Source: Massilia alkalitolerans DSM 17462 (GTDB taxonomy: Bacteria > Pseudomonadota > Gammaproteobacteria > Burkholderiales > Burkholderiaceae_D). Taken from it: 64,000 nucleotides of DNA. The notes beneath the pieces were generated by a model that was not told the origin of the DNA, made no database searches, and saw nothing but the letters and a program-made list of their open reading frames with translations. Positions 32,030-42,246 of this stretch are shown one piece after another. Within the stretch, counting starts at the first letter, position 1. Each line of letters begins with the position of its first letter. The stretch lies in the NCBI RefSeq assembly GCF_000427785.1, contig NZ_ATYR01000006.1, forward strand, positions 124,001-188,000, in the 5' to 3' direction. The position numbers were made by a program, and so were the translations under genes.

Positions 32030-32620
32030 TCAGCGCACGATGGCGGCCAGCGTGTGCGCCAGGATGCGCACATCGCCCCAGAACGTGCGTTCCCGTACGT
32101 AGCGCACGTAATAGTCGAGCTTGACCGGCAGCACGGCTTCGACGTAGGCACGTTCAGGATCGGCTGAGCGCGCCAGGATCGCGTTCTCGTCCTTGTAGCG
32201 GATGGCGGCCCAGTCGGTAATGCCGGGTGCGACCGACAGCACCAGGCGCCGCTGCTCGGGCGGATAGCAGTCGACGTAGCGCGGCACTTCCGGACGCGGC
32301 CCTACCAGGCTCATGCTGCCTTGGACGACGTTCCACAGCTGGGGCAGTTCATCGAGCTTGTAGTGGCGCAGGAAGCGGCCGGCGCGGGTCACGCGCGGAT
32401 CCGCGCCGACGGTCAGCTGGGGGCCGTCCACGGGACGCTGGCGCATGGTGCGGAACTTGTAGATCGTGAATAGCCGGCCGCCGCGGCCGACACGCTGCTG
32501 GCGGTACAGCACCGGCCCCGGCGAATCGAGCCAGATCCAGAGTGCGATCAGGAGCAGCATGGGGGCCAGCAGGAGCAGGCCCGCGCTCGCGCCCAGCAGG
32601 TCGAAGGCCCGCTTGCTCAT
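32030..32620 (-). CDS. Initiating sugar-1-phosphate transferase (PglC/short WcaJ type)
   Basis: Transfers the first sugar-1-phosphate to undecaprenyl phosphate on the cytoplasmic face of the membrane. At 196 residues it is the small monotopic form: one re-entrant hydrophobic segment (about 5-25, [20 protein letters not shown]), then the catalytic core with [26 protein letters not shown] (containing the DE dyad) and SLVGPRPE. The length and its neighbour aminotransferase resemble PglC, which handles diacetyl-bacillosamine. The start overlaps the stop of the upstream aminotransferase gene by four bases. Confidence 0.93.
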   Translation of the reverse strand: MSKRAFDLLGASAGLLLLAPMLLLIALWIWLDSPGPVLYRQQRVGRGGRLFTIYKFRTMRQRPVDGPQLTVGADPRVTRAGRFLRHYKLDELPQLWNVVQGSMSLVGPRPEVPRYVDCYPPEQRRLVLSVAPGITDWAAIRYKDENAILARSADPERAYVEAVLPVKLDYYVRYVRERTFWGDVRILAHTLAAIVR

Positions 32621-33825
32621 GACAGCAGCTCGTGCAGCGCCGCGACCACCCGGTCCTGGTCGGCGTCCAGCATGCGGGTGTACAGCGGCAGCGAGATCAT
32701 GGTTTCGTAGCTGGCCTCGGCGACCGGGAAGGCTTCGGGATTCAGGCCGCAGCTGTCGCGCCAGTAGGGCTGGCGGTGGAGGGGAATAAAGTGCACGCTG
32801 GTGCCGATGCCGCGTTCCGCCAGTTCGTTGATGAGCGCGTCGCGGTCGATGGGGGCGCCGTCCTGCAGCCGGACCACGTACAGGTGCCAGGCATGGGTGC
32901 TGCCGAATGCAGGATGCGCCGGCAACTGCAGCGGCAGCCCGGCCAGGGCTTCGTCGTAGCGGTGCGCCAGCCAGCTGCGGCGCTGCTGGAAGCGGTCGAT
33001 CTTGCGCAGCTGCTCGATGCCGATCGCCGAGGCGATGTCGGTCAGGTTGTACTTGAAGCCGGCCGCGACCACCTCGTAGAACCAGGCCGGCACCCGCGAG
33101 GTGTAGCGGTCGAAGGCGTCGCGGTTGATGCCATGCAGGCGCATGGTGCGCATGCGTGCGGCCAGCTCGGCATCGCGGGTGACCACCATGCCGCCTTCGC
33201 CGGTGGTCATGGTCTTGTTGGCATAGAAGCTGAAGACGGTGATGTCGCTGTCGAGGGTGCCTACCAGCCTGCCGTCGAGCCGGGTGGGGAAGGCGTGCGC
33301 GGCGTCTTCGATGACGCGCAGGCCATGGCGCGCGGCCAGCGCCAGGATGGCGTCCATGTCGCAGGCCAGGCCGGCATAGTGCACCGGCATCACGGCGCGG
33401 GTGCGCGGGGTGATCGCCGCGGCGACGGCGGACGGCGAGATGTTCAGGGTGACGGGATCGACGTCCACCAGCACCGGACGGGCGCCGAGGTAGCGCACGA
33501 CTTCGGCGGTGGCGGTGAAGGTCATGGTGGGGACGATGACCTCGTCGCCCGGACCGATGCCCACGCTCTCGAGCGCCAGGTGCAGGCCGGCGGTGGCGGA
33601 ATTGACCGAGATCGCCTGCACGTCGCCGCCCAGGTAGGACTGGAATTCCTGTTCGAAGCGGCGCGTGGTCGGCCCCGTCGTCACCCAGCCGGAACGCAGG
33701 CAGGTTTCGACGGCACGGATTTCTTCGTCGCCGATGTCGGGTAGCGCAAAGGGGAGGAAGGTCCGCGGAATGTTGTCGAGCGGATCAGGGTTCGATTGCG
33801 CGACAGCCTGTGCCTGTTCAGCCAT
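32617..33825 (-). CDS. DegT/DnrJ/EryC1-type sugar aminotransferase
   Basis: Pyridoxal-phosphate enzyme that aminates a keto-sugar nucleotide. The 402 residues show the family pattern: substrate/PLP region [23 protein letters not shown] and the Schiff-base lysine K204 in [14 protein letters not shown]. Given the PglF/WbpM-type dehydratase at 42.2-44.2 kb and the PglC-type transferase next to it, a PglE-like role at C4 of UDP-4-keto-6-deoxy-GlcNAc is the best guess. It overlaps the genes on both sides by a few bases. Confidence 0.9.
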   Translation of the reverse strand: MAEQAQAVAQSNPDPLDNIPRTFLPFALPDIGDEEIRAVETCLRSGWVTTGPTTRRFEQEFQSYLGGDVQAISVNSATAGLHLALESVGIGPGDEVIVPTMTFTATAEVVRYLGARPVLVDVDPVTLNISPSAVAAAITPRTRAVMPVHYAGLACDMDAILALAARHGLRVIEDAAHAFPTRLDGRLVGTLDSDITVFSFYANKTMTTGEGGMVVTRDAELAARMRTMRLHGINRDAFDRYTSRVPAWFYEVVAAGFKYNLTDIASAIGIEQLRKIDRFQQRRSWLAHRYDEALAGLPLQLPAHPAFGSTHAWHLYVVRLQDGAPIDRDALINELAERGIGTSVHFIPLHRQPYWRDSCGLNPEAFPVAEASYETMISLPLYTRMLDADQDRVVAALHELLS

Positions 33826-35065
33826 GGGAAACCTCGTGTGCGAAAGTGGTCAGGAAGCGTTGTCCGAGGACGGGATAAGTCAGGTTGGCCAGGGCGTGGG
33901 CGCGGCCGCGCTCGCCCAGCGCGCGCCGTTCGCTTCTGGACAGGGCCAGCAGGGACGCCAGGCCGTCGGCGACAGCGCGCGGATTCTCCGGCGCCACGGT
34001 CAGGCCGCAACCCGCCTCCAGCACCGGGTCGTTGCCGGCTTCCACCGCGTGCAGCACCGGGCAGCCGCCCATCATGTAGTCGATCAGTTTGTTCGGCGCG
34101 ATGCCGAAGCGGTACAGGGGCTGGCGTTGCCAGCCGAGGTAGGCGATGTCGATCAGCGCCATCAGGGCCGGGATCTGGGCCTTCGGGATGGGCGGCGCGA
34201 AATACAGGTCCGCAAGGCCGAGCTCGCGTGCGCGCCGCTCGAGCCGGGCCTTCTCGGGCCCATCGCCCACCAGCACGAAGGCCAGCGGCTTGTCCTTGAG
34301 GAGGGCGGCGGCATCGAGCAGGGTGTCGAGCGCATTCGCCAGCCCGTGGCTGCCGGCGTAGCCGACCACCGTGCGGCCCTGGGCGCGCAGGCCGGCGAGC
34401 AGGGCGTCGAGTTCCTCGGGCAGGGCCGGCGGCGCGACCAGCCATTCGCTTGGGTCGGTGCCGTTCGGGATCACGTGCAGCTTGTGCGGCGCCATGCCGC
34501 GCGCCTCGAGATGCTCTCGCACCTTGGGCAGGATCGATACGACCGTATCGGCGTGGCGGCAGGCGTAGTCCTCGGCCGCCTGCAGCAGCCGGATGAAGGG
34601 ATGGTGGCGCGAGAAGCCGCCCAGTTCCATCGGCGACAGCGGCCACAGGTCATGCACCTCGTGCAGCAGGCGCGCCCGGGCGAGGCGTGCGATCCGGTGC
34701 GCCGGCCAGATGTCGAGCGGATAGGTGCTGGAGGCGATCACGACCTGCGGCGCCACTTCGCGCACCAGCGCGGGCGCTTCACGCCACAGGCGCGCCACGA
34801 AAGCGGCCATGTTGCGCACCCGCGCCAGGCCGTTGCCGTGGTAGGGCGGCGTGGCGAACCAGGTGTAGTCGATGCCGTCGATGGTTTCGTCGCGCCGGCT
34901 GCGTCCCGCCATGCCTGGGGCGCGGGCGCGCACGTGGGCGTGGCTGGCCGCCACGATCCGTACCCGGTGCCCGAGCCGCACCCACTCGCGTGCGAGGTAG
35001 TAGGGCCGGTATTCCATGCCGTGGTGGACCGAGCCGGCGTAGTGGTTGATCAGGAGGATGTTCAT
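33818..35065 (-). CDS. Family 4-like glycosyltransferase (WbuB/PglA-like)
   Basis: A 415-residue GT-B glycosyltransferase. The N-terminal domain opens [20 protein letters not shown], the form seen in WbuB-type enzymes, and the C-terminal nucleotide-binding domain carries [25 protein letters not shown] and a degenerate EX7E region ([16 protein letters not shown]...[16 protein letters not shown]). It probably adds the second sugar after the initiating transferase. It overlaps the aminotransferase gene by eight bases. Confidence 0.9.
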   Translation of the reverse strand: MNILLINHYAGSVHHGMEYRPYYLAREWVRLGHRVRIVAASHAHVRARAPGMAGRSRRDETIDGIDYTWFATPPYHGNGLARVRNMAAFVARLWREAPALVREVAPQVVIASSTYPLDIWPAHRIARLARARLLHEVHDLWPLSPMELGGFSRHHPFIRLLQAAEDYACRHADTVVSILPKVREHLEARGMAPHKLHVIPNGTDPSEWLVAPPALPEELDALLAGLRAQGRTVVGYAGSHGLANALDTLLDAAALLKDKPLAFVLVGDGPEKARLERRARELGLADLYFAPPIPKAQIPALMALIDIAYLGWQRQPLYRFGIAPNKLIDYMMGGCPVLHAVEAGNDPVLEAGCGLTVAPENPRAVADGLASLLALSRSERRALGERGRAHALANLTYPVLGQRFLTTFAHEVSHG

Positions 35066-35086
35066 GGTGGTGTCGGGAAATGCGTC

Positions 35087-35884
35087 TCAGGCGCGCCAGG
35101 CCATTTCTTCGACCAGCCGGCGCACGTTGCAGCGCGTGCTTTCGACCCAGTTGGTTTCCCACTGCACCGGGTGGGTGAGCAGGCAGATGTGCTGGTACTT
35201 CCCGAGCGCGTCGAACGGCGACAGCGGGTAGTAGTAGACCGGGTGCTTGCGGTCGCTGATGTAGAGGTCGAAGCAGCGCAGCAGCTCGGCATCGTAGGAT
35301 TCGCATTCGATGCCGCAGCGGCGGCGCAATGCGTCGTCGCGCAGGAGCTCGTGGTTGATGACCTTCAGGCGGCGGTTGGCGAAATCGCCGTGGCTCGCCA
35401 CCGTCGTGAGGGGCAAACCTAGGCGCTCGACGATCCGGCTGACGTTGCGGGCGAACAGTTCGCGGATTTCGGGAAAGCGCTGGCGCACCGCCTCGGCACT
35501 GCGCAGGCGGTGGCGCTTGGCGAAATCTGCCACTTCTTCGTAGTGGTAGCTGGCCTCGCTGCCGGCGGCCTCGATCTCGCGCATGAAACCGTAGTCCAGT
35601 GTGCAGAGCCGGAAGTAATAGCTCGCACGGACGCCATGGCGCGATTCGATGGCGAACATCTTCTTGGCGGTACGCAGGTCGCTGTCGATGTCGTGCCGGT
35701 GCACGAAGCTGCGCGGCATGGGATGGCCCTGGGCGCGGTCCTTGTCATGCGACTGGCGGAAGAATTCGCGCACCGACAGCTGGGCATAGCCGGCGCTGGA
35801 GACCTCGCGCACGAGGGTGTCGTATTCGCCGAGCCGGCTCGGCATCAGGTAGTCCGCGTAGACGCGGTTGAGCATGGCGTTCAT
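35087..35884 (-). CDS. Polysaccharide-deacetylase-like (NodB-fold) protein
   Basis: A 265-residue soluble protein without signal peptide. Scattered NodB-fold features are visible: RHDIDSD near residue 63 (metal-binding Asp/His type), VASHGDFANRRL near 165 and a late LTHPVQW. These resemble the motifs of polysaccharide-deacetylase-like proteins found in O-antigen loci, but the match is partial. It is seven bases from the gene upstream (35892-36611), so the two are probably translated as a pair. It could modify the glycan or its precursor; substrate unknown. Confidence 0.65.
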   Translation of the reverse strand: MNAMLNRVYADYLMPSRLGEYDTLVREVSSAGYAQLSVREFFRQSHDKDRAQGHPMPRSFVHRHDIDSDLRTAKKMFAIESRHGVRASYYFRLCTLDYGFMREIEAAGSEASYHYEEVADFAKRHRLRSAEAVRQRFPEIRELFARNVSRIVERLGLPLTTVASHGDFANRRLKVINHELLRDDALRRRCGIECESYDAELLRCFDLYISDRKHPVYYYPLSPFDALGKYQHICLLTHPVQWETNWVESTRCNVRRLVEEMAWRA

Positions 35885-35891
35885 TGCGGGC

Positions 35892-36611
35892 TCATTGCAA
35901 GTGATAGCTGGCGCGGTAAGGGCGGAAGCCCAGGATGGTCTTGAAGTTGCGGAGCCCGGGCTGGGCGCCGAAGAACGTGTCGTACATGACGTAGCGGACC
36001 TTGCCGGCGTCGATCAGCCGGCAGATCGCTTCGCTTAGAAGCAGGTGCATGATGCCGTCGTTATTGCGGATTCCCATCATTTGGGAAAACGAGGCGAAAT
36101 TCCCGTAAACGCCCAGGGTGGCATAGGCGACGAGTTTTCCTTGCGGGCTCAACACGCCCCAATAATGGAAATGTTGTCGACGATCGAAACGCTCCTGCTT
36201 TTCCAGGTAGTGCCCGTCCATTTTCCGGCCTTGCCGGACATCGAGGCTGGTATTGATCTCGTGGATATCGTCGACATAATCGTTACGATCGATTTCGCGC
36301 ACCACATACCCACGGCTGCGGGCCCGCTTGGCGTGATAGCCGCCCTGGTTCTTGCCCTTGATGTGGTCCAGGTAGGCGTCGCGGTTCGGAAAAGGCGCCA
36401 GGTCGACCAGGGCGGCGCCAATGGTTTTATGGCGGATGATCTTGAAACGCGGATGTGGTTTCGTGTAATTGCGATACGTCGCCTTGATATCGACCGGATC
36501 GATCTGCTGCGAGAAATAGAGCCGCGCACGCGGCAGTTTCATTACCTCGAGAAACGTATTGTAGTGTTGCAAGAACATAGACGCTCTCATATTTCTTTGA
36601 TAACTAGACAA
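35892..36611 (-). CDS. GNAT-like/FemAB-like acyltransferase of unknown substrate
   Basis: A 239-residue cytoplasmic protein. The region WGVLSPQGKLVAYATLGVYG, the segment LLLSEAICRLIDAGKVRYVMY and the ending LRNFKTILGFRPYRASYH follow the second half of a GNAT fold as seen in FemAB/GNAT-like proteins of polysaccharide loci. No clear acetyl-CoA P-loop was found. It might supply an N-acyl group to an amino sugar, which would fill a step otherwise missing here; this is inference. Its local base composition is more AT-rich than the neighbours. Confidence 0.55.
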   Translation of the reverse strand: MSSYQRNMRASMFLQHYNTFLEVMKLPRARLYFSQQIDPVDIKATYRNYTKPHPRFKIIRHKTIGAALVDLAPFPNRDAYLDHIKGKNQGGYHAKRARSRGYVVREIDRNDYVDDIHEINTSLDVRQGRKMDGHYLEKQERFDRRQHFHYWGVLSPQGKLVAYATLGVYGNFASFSQMMGIRNNDGIMHLLLSEAICRLIDAGKVRYVMYDTFFGAQPGLRNFKTILGFRPYRASYHLQ

Positions 36612-36674
36612 TACGGCCGATGCTGCCGGTCCTTTTTAACCTACGATAAAACCCTGGCTTTGGAATCAATCGAT

Positions 36675-37841
36675 TCAGCGAATTGGATGGGCGGATAGAT
36701 TGCTTTTTTTAAACAGTTTTTTTCGATGCGGACGGGGAGACTGCAAATCGGCATAAAACGCGATTAATTTGGCTTCTTCGTTTTCCCAGTTGTAGTGGGC
36801 GAGGACGGCGTGGCGGCCGTTGGCGCCCATGGCGCGCGCCTGGCGCGGATGGCTGGCAAGGTGGTCGATCGCGGCTGCGATCGCCGCCGGGTCGCGCGGA
36901 TCGACGCACAGGCCGCAGCGGCTGCCCTCGACGATGTCGCGCCAGAGCGGGAAGTCGGAAGCGATCACCGGGATGCCCGCAGCCATGTATTCGAACATCT
37001 TGACCGGCAGGGCGTCACGGTAGCTGGCGGTCGGCAGCAGGGTGACCAGGCCGGCGAAGGCGCGCCCCATGACGCCGGCGATCCCGACCCGGTCGAGGTG
37101 GCCGAGCGCATCGACACGGCGCCAGCCGGGGTGGCGCCTGACCTCGGCCTCCAGCTCGGCCTCGGCAAAGCTGCCGGCCAATGCCAGCCGCGCCGGCGAG
37201 CGCAGCAGGGCGCATGCCTGGACCAGCTCGCGAACGCCGCGGATCGCGGAGATGCTGCCGACGTAGCAGAAACTGTCACGCACCGGGGCGTCCGATGCCG
37301 GCCCCATGAACTCCTCGGCGCGCGGATAGTTGTTGACGTCCACCACCAGGGCATTGTGCGCGGCCAGGCGATCGCGGATGGTCGGGGTCGCCGCCAGCAC
37401 CCCGTCGAAGCGGCGCAGCGCGCCGGCTTCGAGCATGCCGTAGGCGCGCGACAGCAGGCGTGCGCTGCGCGGCGACAGGTAGGGCTTGTCGAGCAGCTGG
37501 TTGGGCACGTCCTCGTGGGCGTCGAACACCACTTTGCGGCCGCCGAGGACGAGGCGCAGGCCGACCGGAATCAGCTCGGGATCGTGCAGCTGGTAGACCT
37601 CGGCATCGAGCGCCAGCGCCGCCCGGCCGACCCGGCGGGTGGCGAGCAGCATGCGTTCGCGCCGGCCGGAAGGGCGTCCGACATCGACGATCCGGATGCC
37701 GTCGCGGCAGGCGTCGCCGAGGCCGTCGGCCACGACCAGGGAAACCTCATGCCCGTGGCTGGCGAGGCTGCGGCACTGCTTCACGAAGATCCGCGTATCG
37801 AAACGCGGATGTGCCGAGCTCAGGTGCACGATGCGTGCCAT
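36675..37841 (-). CDS. Family 4 glycosyltransferase
   Basis: A 388-residue GT-B enzyme. It begins MARIVHLSSAHPRFDTRIF, a start common in O-antigen and capsule transferases, has the mid-protein YQLHDPELIPVGL and FDAHEDVPNQ, and the C-terminal donor site with a modified EX7E (LPVKMFEYMAAGIPVIAS). The last 20 residues are unusually Lys-rich and end in an AT-rich stretch. Acceptor and donor cannot be told from sequence. Confidence 0.9.
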   Translation of the reverse strand: MARIVHLSSAHPRFDTRIFVKQCRSLASHGHEVSLVVADGLGDACRDGIRIVDVGRPSGRRERMLLATRRVGRAALALDAEVYQLHDPELIPVGLRLVLGGRKVVFDAHEDVPNQLLDKPYLSPRSARLLSRAYGMLEAGALRRFDGVLAATPTIRDRLAAHNALVVDVNNYPRAEEFMGPASDAPVRDSFCYVGSISAIRGVRELVQACALLRSPARLALAGSFAEAELEAEVRRHPGWRRVDALGHLDRVGIAGVMGRAFAGLVTLLPTASYRDALPVKMFEYMAAGIPVIASDFPLWRDIVEGSRCGLCVDPRDPAAIAAAIDHLASHPRQARAMGANGRHAVLAHYNWENEEAKLIAFYADLQSPRPHRKKLFKKSNLSAHPIR

Positions 37842-37956
37842 GTTTCCTCACATACGAAAAAGGCGCGCAGGCGCTTGCGCCAGGACGGCGGCACGGGCAG
37901 GGGGCGCGGCGTCGCGAGGATCGGCCTGCCGCACCCCGGCCTCATGCGCCCGACTT

Positions 37957-39117
37957 TCATGCCGCCTTGTCGCCGGCCTGCTCGGCAACGCGTTCGTCCC
38001 GCAGCTGCGCCATTCCGTCGGCCAGCGCCTGCACCACGCGGTGCGCGCTCGGGCGGTCGAGGTAGGGCCCCATCGGCAGGCTCAGCACTTCGTGCGCCAG
38101 GCTGGCCGCCACCGGGCAGCCGCCCGGGCTGGCCCACTGTGCATAGGCCGGCTGGCGGTCGATCGGCACCGGGTAGTGCACCGCGGTCGGGATGCCGGCC
38201 GCGTGCAGGACTTCCTGCAGCCGTACGCGCCGGGGCACCAGGACCGTGTACTGTGCATACACGCTGGTCCGGTCTGGCCGGCAGCCGACCGGCTCGAGCA
38301 TATTATCGGGCTCACCCGCGAGCGTGCTCGCGAGCATGTCGTCGTAGCAGGCGGCGGCGCGCTGGCGTTGCTCGATTTCCCATTCGAAACGCTCGAGCTT
38401 GGCCAGCACGATGGCGCACTGCAGGGTGTCCATGCGGCCGCCCACGCCGATGCGGGTATGCACGTAGCGGCGCGACTGCCCGTGCACGCGGATTTCGCGC
38501 ATGGCGGCGGCCAGGGCGTCGTCGCTGGTGAAGATGGCGCCGCCGTCGCCATAGCAGCCGAGCGGCTTGCTGGGGAAGAAGCTGGTGCAGCCGATGGTCG
38601 ACAGGTTGCAGCTCCTGCGGCCGCGGTAGGTGGCGCCGAAACTCTGGGCCGCATCTTCGATCACGGCCAGGCCGTGGCGCTCGGCGATGGCGTTGATCTC
38701 GCCCATGTCGGCCGGCTGGCCGTACAGCGATACCGGAATGATGGCGCGGGTGCGCGGCGTGATGCGCGCCTCGAGCAGGCGGTGGTCGAGGTTGCAAGTG
38801 CCGGCCTCGACGTCCACGAACACCGGGGTCGCGCCCAGCAGCACGATCGCTTCGGCGGTGGCGATGAAGGAAAACGGCGTGGTGATGACTTCGTCGCCGG
38901 GCTTGATGCCGAGCGCCATCAGCGAGATCACCAGGGCCTCGGTGCCGGAAGACACGGTGATGCAGTGGCGTGCGCCAGTAAAGCCGGCGAGGCGGCCTTC
39001 CAGTTCGGCCACTTCCGGCCCCATGATGTACTGGCCGTGCTCGAGGACCGCCCCGATGCGTGCGTTGATCAGCTCGCGGGAAGCGAGGTATTGCGACTTG
39101 AGGTCGATGAAATCCAT
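37957..39117 (-). CDS. wbpE: UDP-3-keto-GlcNAcA aminotransferase (WbpE/WlbC-like)
   Basis: PLP enzyme predicted to aminate C3 of the keto-sugar made by WbpB. The 386 residues open MDFIDLKSQYLASRELINAR, as in WbpE, with VSSGTEALVISLMAL, VIEDAAQSFGA and the Schiff-base lysine K184 in TSFFPSKPLGCYGDGG. A longer in-frame extension upstream is a shadow of wbpD; the ATG at 39117 begins the family's standard N terminus. Assignment rests on the wbpA-B-D-E neighbourhood. Confidence 0.88.
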   Translation of the reverse strand: MDFIDLKSQYLASRELINARIGAVLEHGQYIMGPEVAELEGRLAGFTGARHCITVSSGTEALVISLMALGIKPGDEVITTPFSFIATAEAIVLLGATPVFVDVEAGTCNLDHRLLEARITPRTRAIIPVSLYGQPADMGEINAIAERHGLAVIEDAAQSFGATYRGRRSCNLSTIGCTSFFPSKPLGCYGDGGAIFTSDDALAAAMREIRVHGQSRRYVHTRIGVGGRMDTLQCAIVLAKLERFEWEIEQRQRAAACYDDMLASTLAGEPDNMLEPVGCRPDRTSVYAQYTVLVPRRVRLQEVLHAAGIPTAVHYPVPIDRQPAYAQWASPGGCPVAASLAHEVLSLPMGPYLDRPSAHRVVQALADGMAQLRDERVAEQAGDKAA

Positions 39118-39127
39118 GGGGTCCTCG

Positions 39128-39736
39128 TCAGGGTTGGAGGGCGGCGCGTTCGAGGTGGCAGGCCCCGTCGTGCAGCACGTACAGGTCGCCGGTGTGGGGG
39201 CAGCGGGCTTCGGCTTCGACCTTGCCCCCGGCGGCGGGCAGGGGAAGGTCGAGGCGTTCGCCGAACCGGCTGATCCAGCCGATCTGGCGCGCCGGCACCC
39301 CGGCCACCAGGGCAAACGCGGGCACGTCGCGGTTGACGACGGCCCCGGCCGCAACGAAGGCGTATTCGCCGACCGTGACGCCGCACACGATGGTGGCATT
39401 GGCGCCGATGGTGGCGCCGCGCCGCACCAGGGTGCGCCGGTATTCGTGCTTGCGGGGCACCGCCGCGCGCGGGTTGTAGACGTTGGTGAACACCATGCTC
39501 GGGCCACAGAACACTTCGTCTTCGAGCGTGACGGCGTCATAGATCGAGACATTGTTCTGGACCTTGACCTGGTTGCCGAGCACGACGTCGTTGCCGACAT
39601 ACACGTTCTGGCCCAGCGAGCAGTCTTCGCCGACACGGGCGCCGGCGCAGACGTGGGCGAAGTGCCAGACCCGGGTGCCGTCGCCGAGGGCGGCGCCGTG
39701 GTCGACGATGGCGCTGGAATGAATAACGATGGCCAT
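39128..39736 (-). CDS. wbpD: UDP-2-acetamido-3-amino-glucuronate N-acetyltransferase (WbpD/WlbB-like)
   Basis: Hexapeptide-repeat acetyltransferase predicted to acetylate the 3-amino group. The 202 residues form a left-handed beta helix; repeats such as [20 protein letters not shown] and [16 protein letters not shown] are evident, plus [16 protein letters not shown] at the N terminus and [16 protein letters not shown] typical of WbpD. The ATG at 39736 (two bases after the wbpB stop) is preferred to a TTG two codons earlier. Confidence 0.9.
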   Translation of the reverse strand: MAIVIHSSAIVDHGAALGDGTRVWHFAHVCAGARVGEDCSLGQNVYVGNDVVLGNQVKVQNNVSIYDAVTLEDEVFCGPSMVFTNVYNPRAAVPRKHEYRRTLVRRGATIGANATIVCGVTVGEYAFVAAGAVVNRDVPAFALVAGVPARQIGWISRFGERLDLPLPAAGGKVEAEARCPHTGDLYVLHDGACHLERAALQP

Positions 39737-39738
39737 GA

Positions 39739-40800
39739 TCAATACTCCAGCGGCAGGGCGATGCGTTTGCCGTCGCGCGCCGAACGGTAGGCCGCCACCA
39801 GCACCTCGAGCGACTTCAGGCCTTCGCGCCCGTCGGTTTCCGGCTCGGCCTCGCCGCGCAGCACCTTGATCACGTTGTCGTAGTAGAGCGGGTGGCCGAA
39901 GCCGTAGACCGAGGTGGTCTGGTAGCTGGCTTCCTTGACGCGTTCATCGTCCGGATCGGGCGTGGCGAATTCCCACTGCTGCACCTCGTTGACGGCGACG
40001 CCGCCGATGCGTGCGGTGCCGTGCTCGCCGAGGATGGTGATCGAGCCTTCCATGTTGTGCGGGTAGGTCAGCATGGTGACGTTCATCGAACCGAGCGCGC
40101 CGTTGCGCCAGCGCACACTGATGACGCCGGTATCCTCGACCTCGATGTCGCGCGCCAGGGTGGCGGTATAGGCCTGCAGGCTCTCCACCGGGCCGACGAT
40201 CCAGTCGATCAGGTCGACGTAGTGGCTGGCCTGGTTCATGAAGGCGCCGCCGTCGAATTCCCAGGTGCCGCGCCATTTGGCGCTGTTGTAATACTCGTCC
40301 GGGCGGGTCCAGAACACGTTCAGGTTGACCATGTAGATGCGCCCGAAGCGTTTCTTTTCCACTGCGCTCTTGAGCAGCTGCAGGGTGGCGTTGCGGCGGT
40401 TCTGCTTGACGACGAACAGGCGCACCCCCGCGGCGTCGGCCGCCGCGACCATGGCCTTGCCGTCTTCCCAGCGCGTGGCCATCGGCTTTTCGGTGATGAC
40501 GTGGCGGCCGGCGCGCGCCACCTGGATCGCCTGCTGGGGGTGCAGCCCGGACGGGGTGCAGAGCACGAAGGCGTCCGCTTCGCACTCGGCCAGCATGCGG
40601 TCCAGGCTGCGCCAGGCGCGGGCGCCGGTGGCGCCTGCCGCGCTGTCGAGGGCGCGCGGGTCGACGTCGCACACCCCGACCAGTTCGGCACGGTCATGGT
40701 GTTCGCGGATGGCATTCATGTGGTTCTTCGCTATGCGGCCGCAGCCGACCAGGGCGAAGCGGATCTTGCGGTCGAGGATGGCAGGGGGGTAGGAACGCAT
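39739..40800 (-). CDS. wbpB: UDP-GlcNAcA 3-dehydrogenase (WbpB/WlbA-like, Gfo/Idh/MocA family)
   Basis: NAD-dependent oxidoreductase predicted to oxidise C3 of UDP-GlcNAcA. The 353 residues have a Rossmann start [17 protein letters not shown], the family catalytic lysine in [12 protein letters not shown], and the sugar-binding half with [20 protein letters not shown] (His as in WbpB/WlbA). It lies between wbpA and wbpD in pathway order. Confidence 0.9.
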   Translation of the reverse strand: MRSYPPAILDRKIRFALVGCGRIAKNHMNAIREHHDRAELVGVCDVDPRALDSAAGATGARAWRSLDRMLAECEADAFVLCTPSGLHPQQAIQVARAGRHVITEKPMATRWEDGKAMVAAADAAGVRLFVVKQNRRNATLQLLKSAVEKKRFGRIYMVNLNVFWTRPDEYYNSAKWRGTWEFDGGAFMNQASHYVDLIDWIVGPVESLQAYTATLARDIEVEDTGVISVRWRNGALGSMNVTMLTYPHNMEGSITILGEHGTARIGGVAVNEVQQWEFATPDPDDERVKEASYQTTSVYGFGHPLYYDNVIKVLRGEAEPETDGREGLKSLEVLVAAYRSARDGKRIALPLEY

Positions 40801-40882
40801 CGTGTTCTCCGGCTTGTTCGGTGTGTGGTTGCCTTGATTCCGTGACGTGGGGCTGTTGCTGGCCTGGTGCTGCGGGCGAGCC

Positions 40883-42211
40883 TCAGGCCTTGACGACGTT
40901 CGGCAAGCGTTCGATGTAGACGCCGCGGGTGTCGACGATCAGGTTGGCGTACTGGCGCACCAGCTCGTAGTCGAAGGCGCTGTGGGCGGTGGCCACCAGC
41001 ACCACGTCGTAGGAGGCGATCGCGTTCGGGCTCAGGGGAACGCTGGAGAGCTCGAAGCGGTGCTCGCGCATGCGCGGGAAGACCGGCACGTGCGGGTCGG
41101 AGTAGTCGACGGTGGCGCCCTTGCGTCGCAGGATCTCCATCAGGGCCACCGAGGGCGACTCGCGCATGTCCTCGACGTCTTTCTTGTAGGCGATGCCGAG
41201 CACCAGCACGCGGCTGCCCATGATCGAACGCCCGCGCTCGTTCAGGGCGTCGGCCACCTTGCTGATCACCCAGTGCGGCATGTCGCTGTTGATCTCGCCG
41301 GCCAGTTCGATGAAGCGGGTGTGGACGCCGTATTCGCGCGCCTTCCAGGTAAGGTAGAAAGGGTCGATCGGGATGCAGTGTCCGCCCAGGCCGGGGCCCG
41401 GATAGTAGGGCGTGAAGCCGAAGGGCTTGGTGGCGGCGGCGCGGATCACCTCGTGGATGTCGATGCCCATGCGGTCGGCGATGATCTTCATCTCGTTGAC
41501 CAGGCCGATGTTGACGGCGCGGTGGATGTTCTCGAGCAGCTTGGTCAGTTCGGCCGCGCGGGTCGAGCTGACCGGGACCACGCGGTCCACCGCGGCCCGG
41601 TACAGGGCCAGGCCGGCTTCCAGGCATTCCGGGGTGGAGCCGCCGCACACCTTCGGAATGGTGCGGGTCTGGAAATGCGGGTTGCCCGGGTCTTCGCGCT
41701 CGGGCGAGAACACCAGGAACAGGTCGCGCCCGACGGTGAAGCCGCGCGACTCCAGGCGCGGGCGCAGTTCTTCCTCGGTGGTGCCGGGATAGGTGGTGCT
41801 CTCCAACGACACCACCTGGCCTTCGCGCACATAGGGCAGCAGGGCGCCGACGGTACCGAGCACATAGGACAGGTCGGGCTCGCGGAAGGCGTTCAGCGGG
41901 GTCGGTACGCAGATGATCAGGGCGTCGGCCTCGCCGGCGCGGGTGAAGTCGGCGGTGGCTTCGAAGCCGAGCTCGCGCGCCGAGCCGATCGCCCTGGCGT
42001 CGATGTGCTTGATGTAGCTCTCCCCGCGGTTCAGGCGTTCGACCTTTTCGGTATCGATGTCGATGCCCAGCACCTTGAAGCCTTGCGCCGCATAGCAGAG
42101 GGTCAAGGGCAGGCCGACGTAGCCGAGGCCGACAATGCCGATGACGGCGGTACGGTCCTGCAGCTTGGCCAGCAGCTGCTCCAGGTGAGGGGAGGTGTTC
42201 TCGTCGCGCAT
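40883..42211 (-). CDS. wbpA: UDP-N-acetylglucosamine 6-dehydrogenase (WbpA-like)
   Basis: Oxidises UDP-GlcNAc to UDP-GlcNAc uronic acid using NAD. The 442-residue protein shows the Rossmann motif [17 protein letters not shown], the hinge [20 protein letters not shown], the catalytic cysteine C279 in [13 protein letters not shown] and the C-terminal NAD-linked domain with [23 protein letters not shown] precedes the ATG at 42211. Substrate preference for UDP-GlcNAc rather than UDP-glucose is inferred from the wbpB-D-E genes that follow. Confidence 0.92.
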   Translation of the reverse strand: MRDENTSPHLEQLLAKLQDRTAVIGIVGLGYVGLPLTLCYAAQGFKVLGIDIDTEKVERLNRGESYIKHIDARAIGSARELGFEATADFTRAGEADALIICVPTPLNAFREPDLSYVLGTVGALLPYVREGQVVSLESTTYPGTTEEELRPRLESRGFTVGRDLFLVFSPEREDPGNPHFQTRTIPKVCGGSTPECLEAGLALYRAAVDRVVPVSSTRAAELTKLLENIHRAVNIGLVNEMKIIADRMGIDIHEVIRAAATKPFGFTPYYPGPGLGGHCIPIDPFYLTWKAREYGVHTRFIELAGEINSDMPHWVISKVADALNERGRSIMGSRVLVLGIAYKKDVEDMRESPSVALMEILRRKGATVDYSDPHVPVFPRMREHRFELSSVPLSPNAIASYDVVLVATAHSAFDYELVRQYANLIVDTRGVYIERLPNVVKA

Positions 42212-42246
42212 GTGTTTCCTCGTCGGTGACAGTGGGGGGTACGGGT

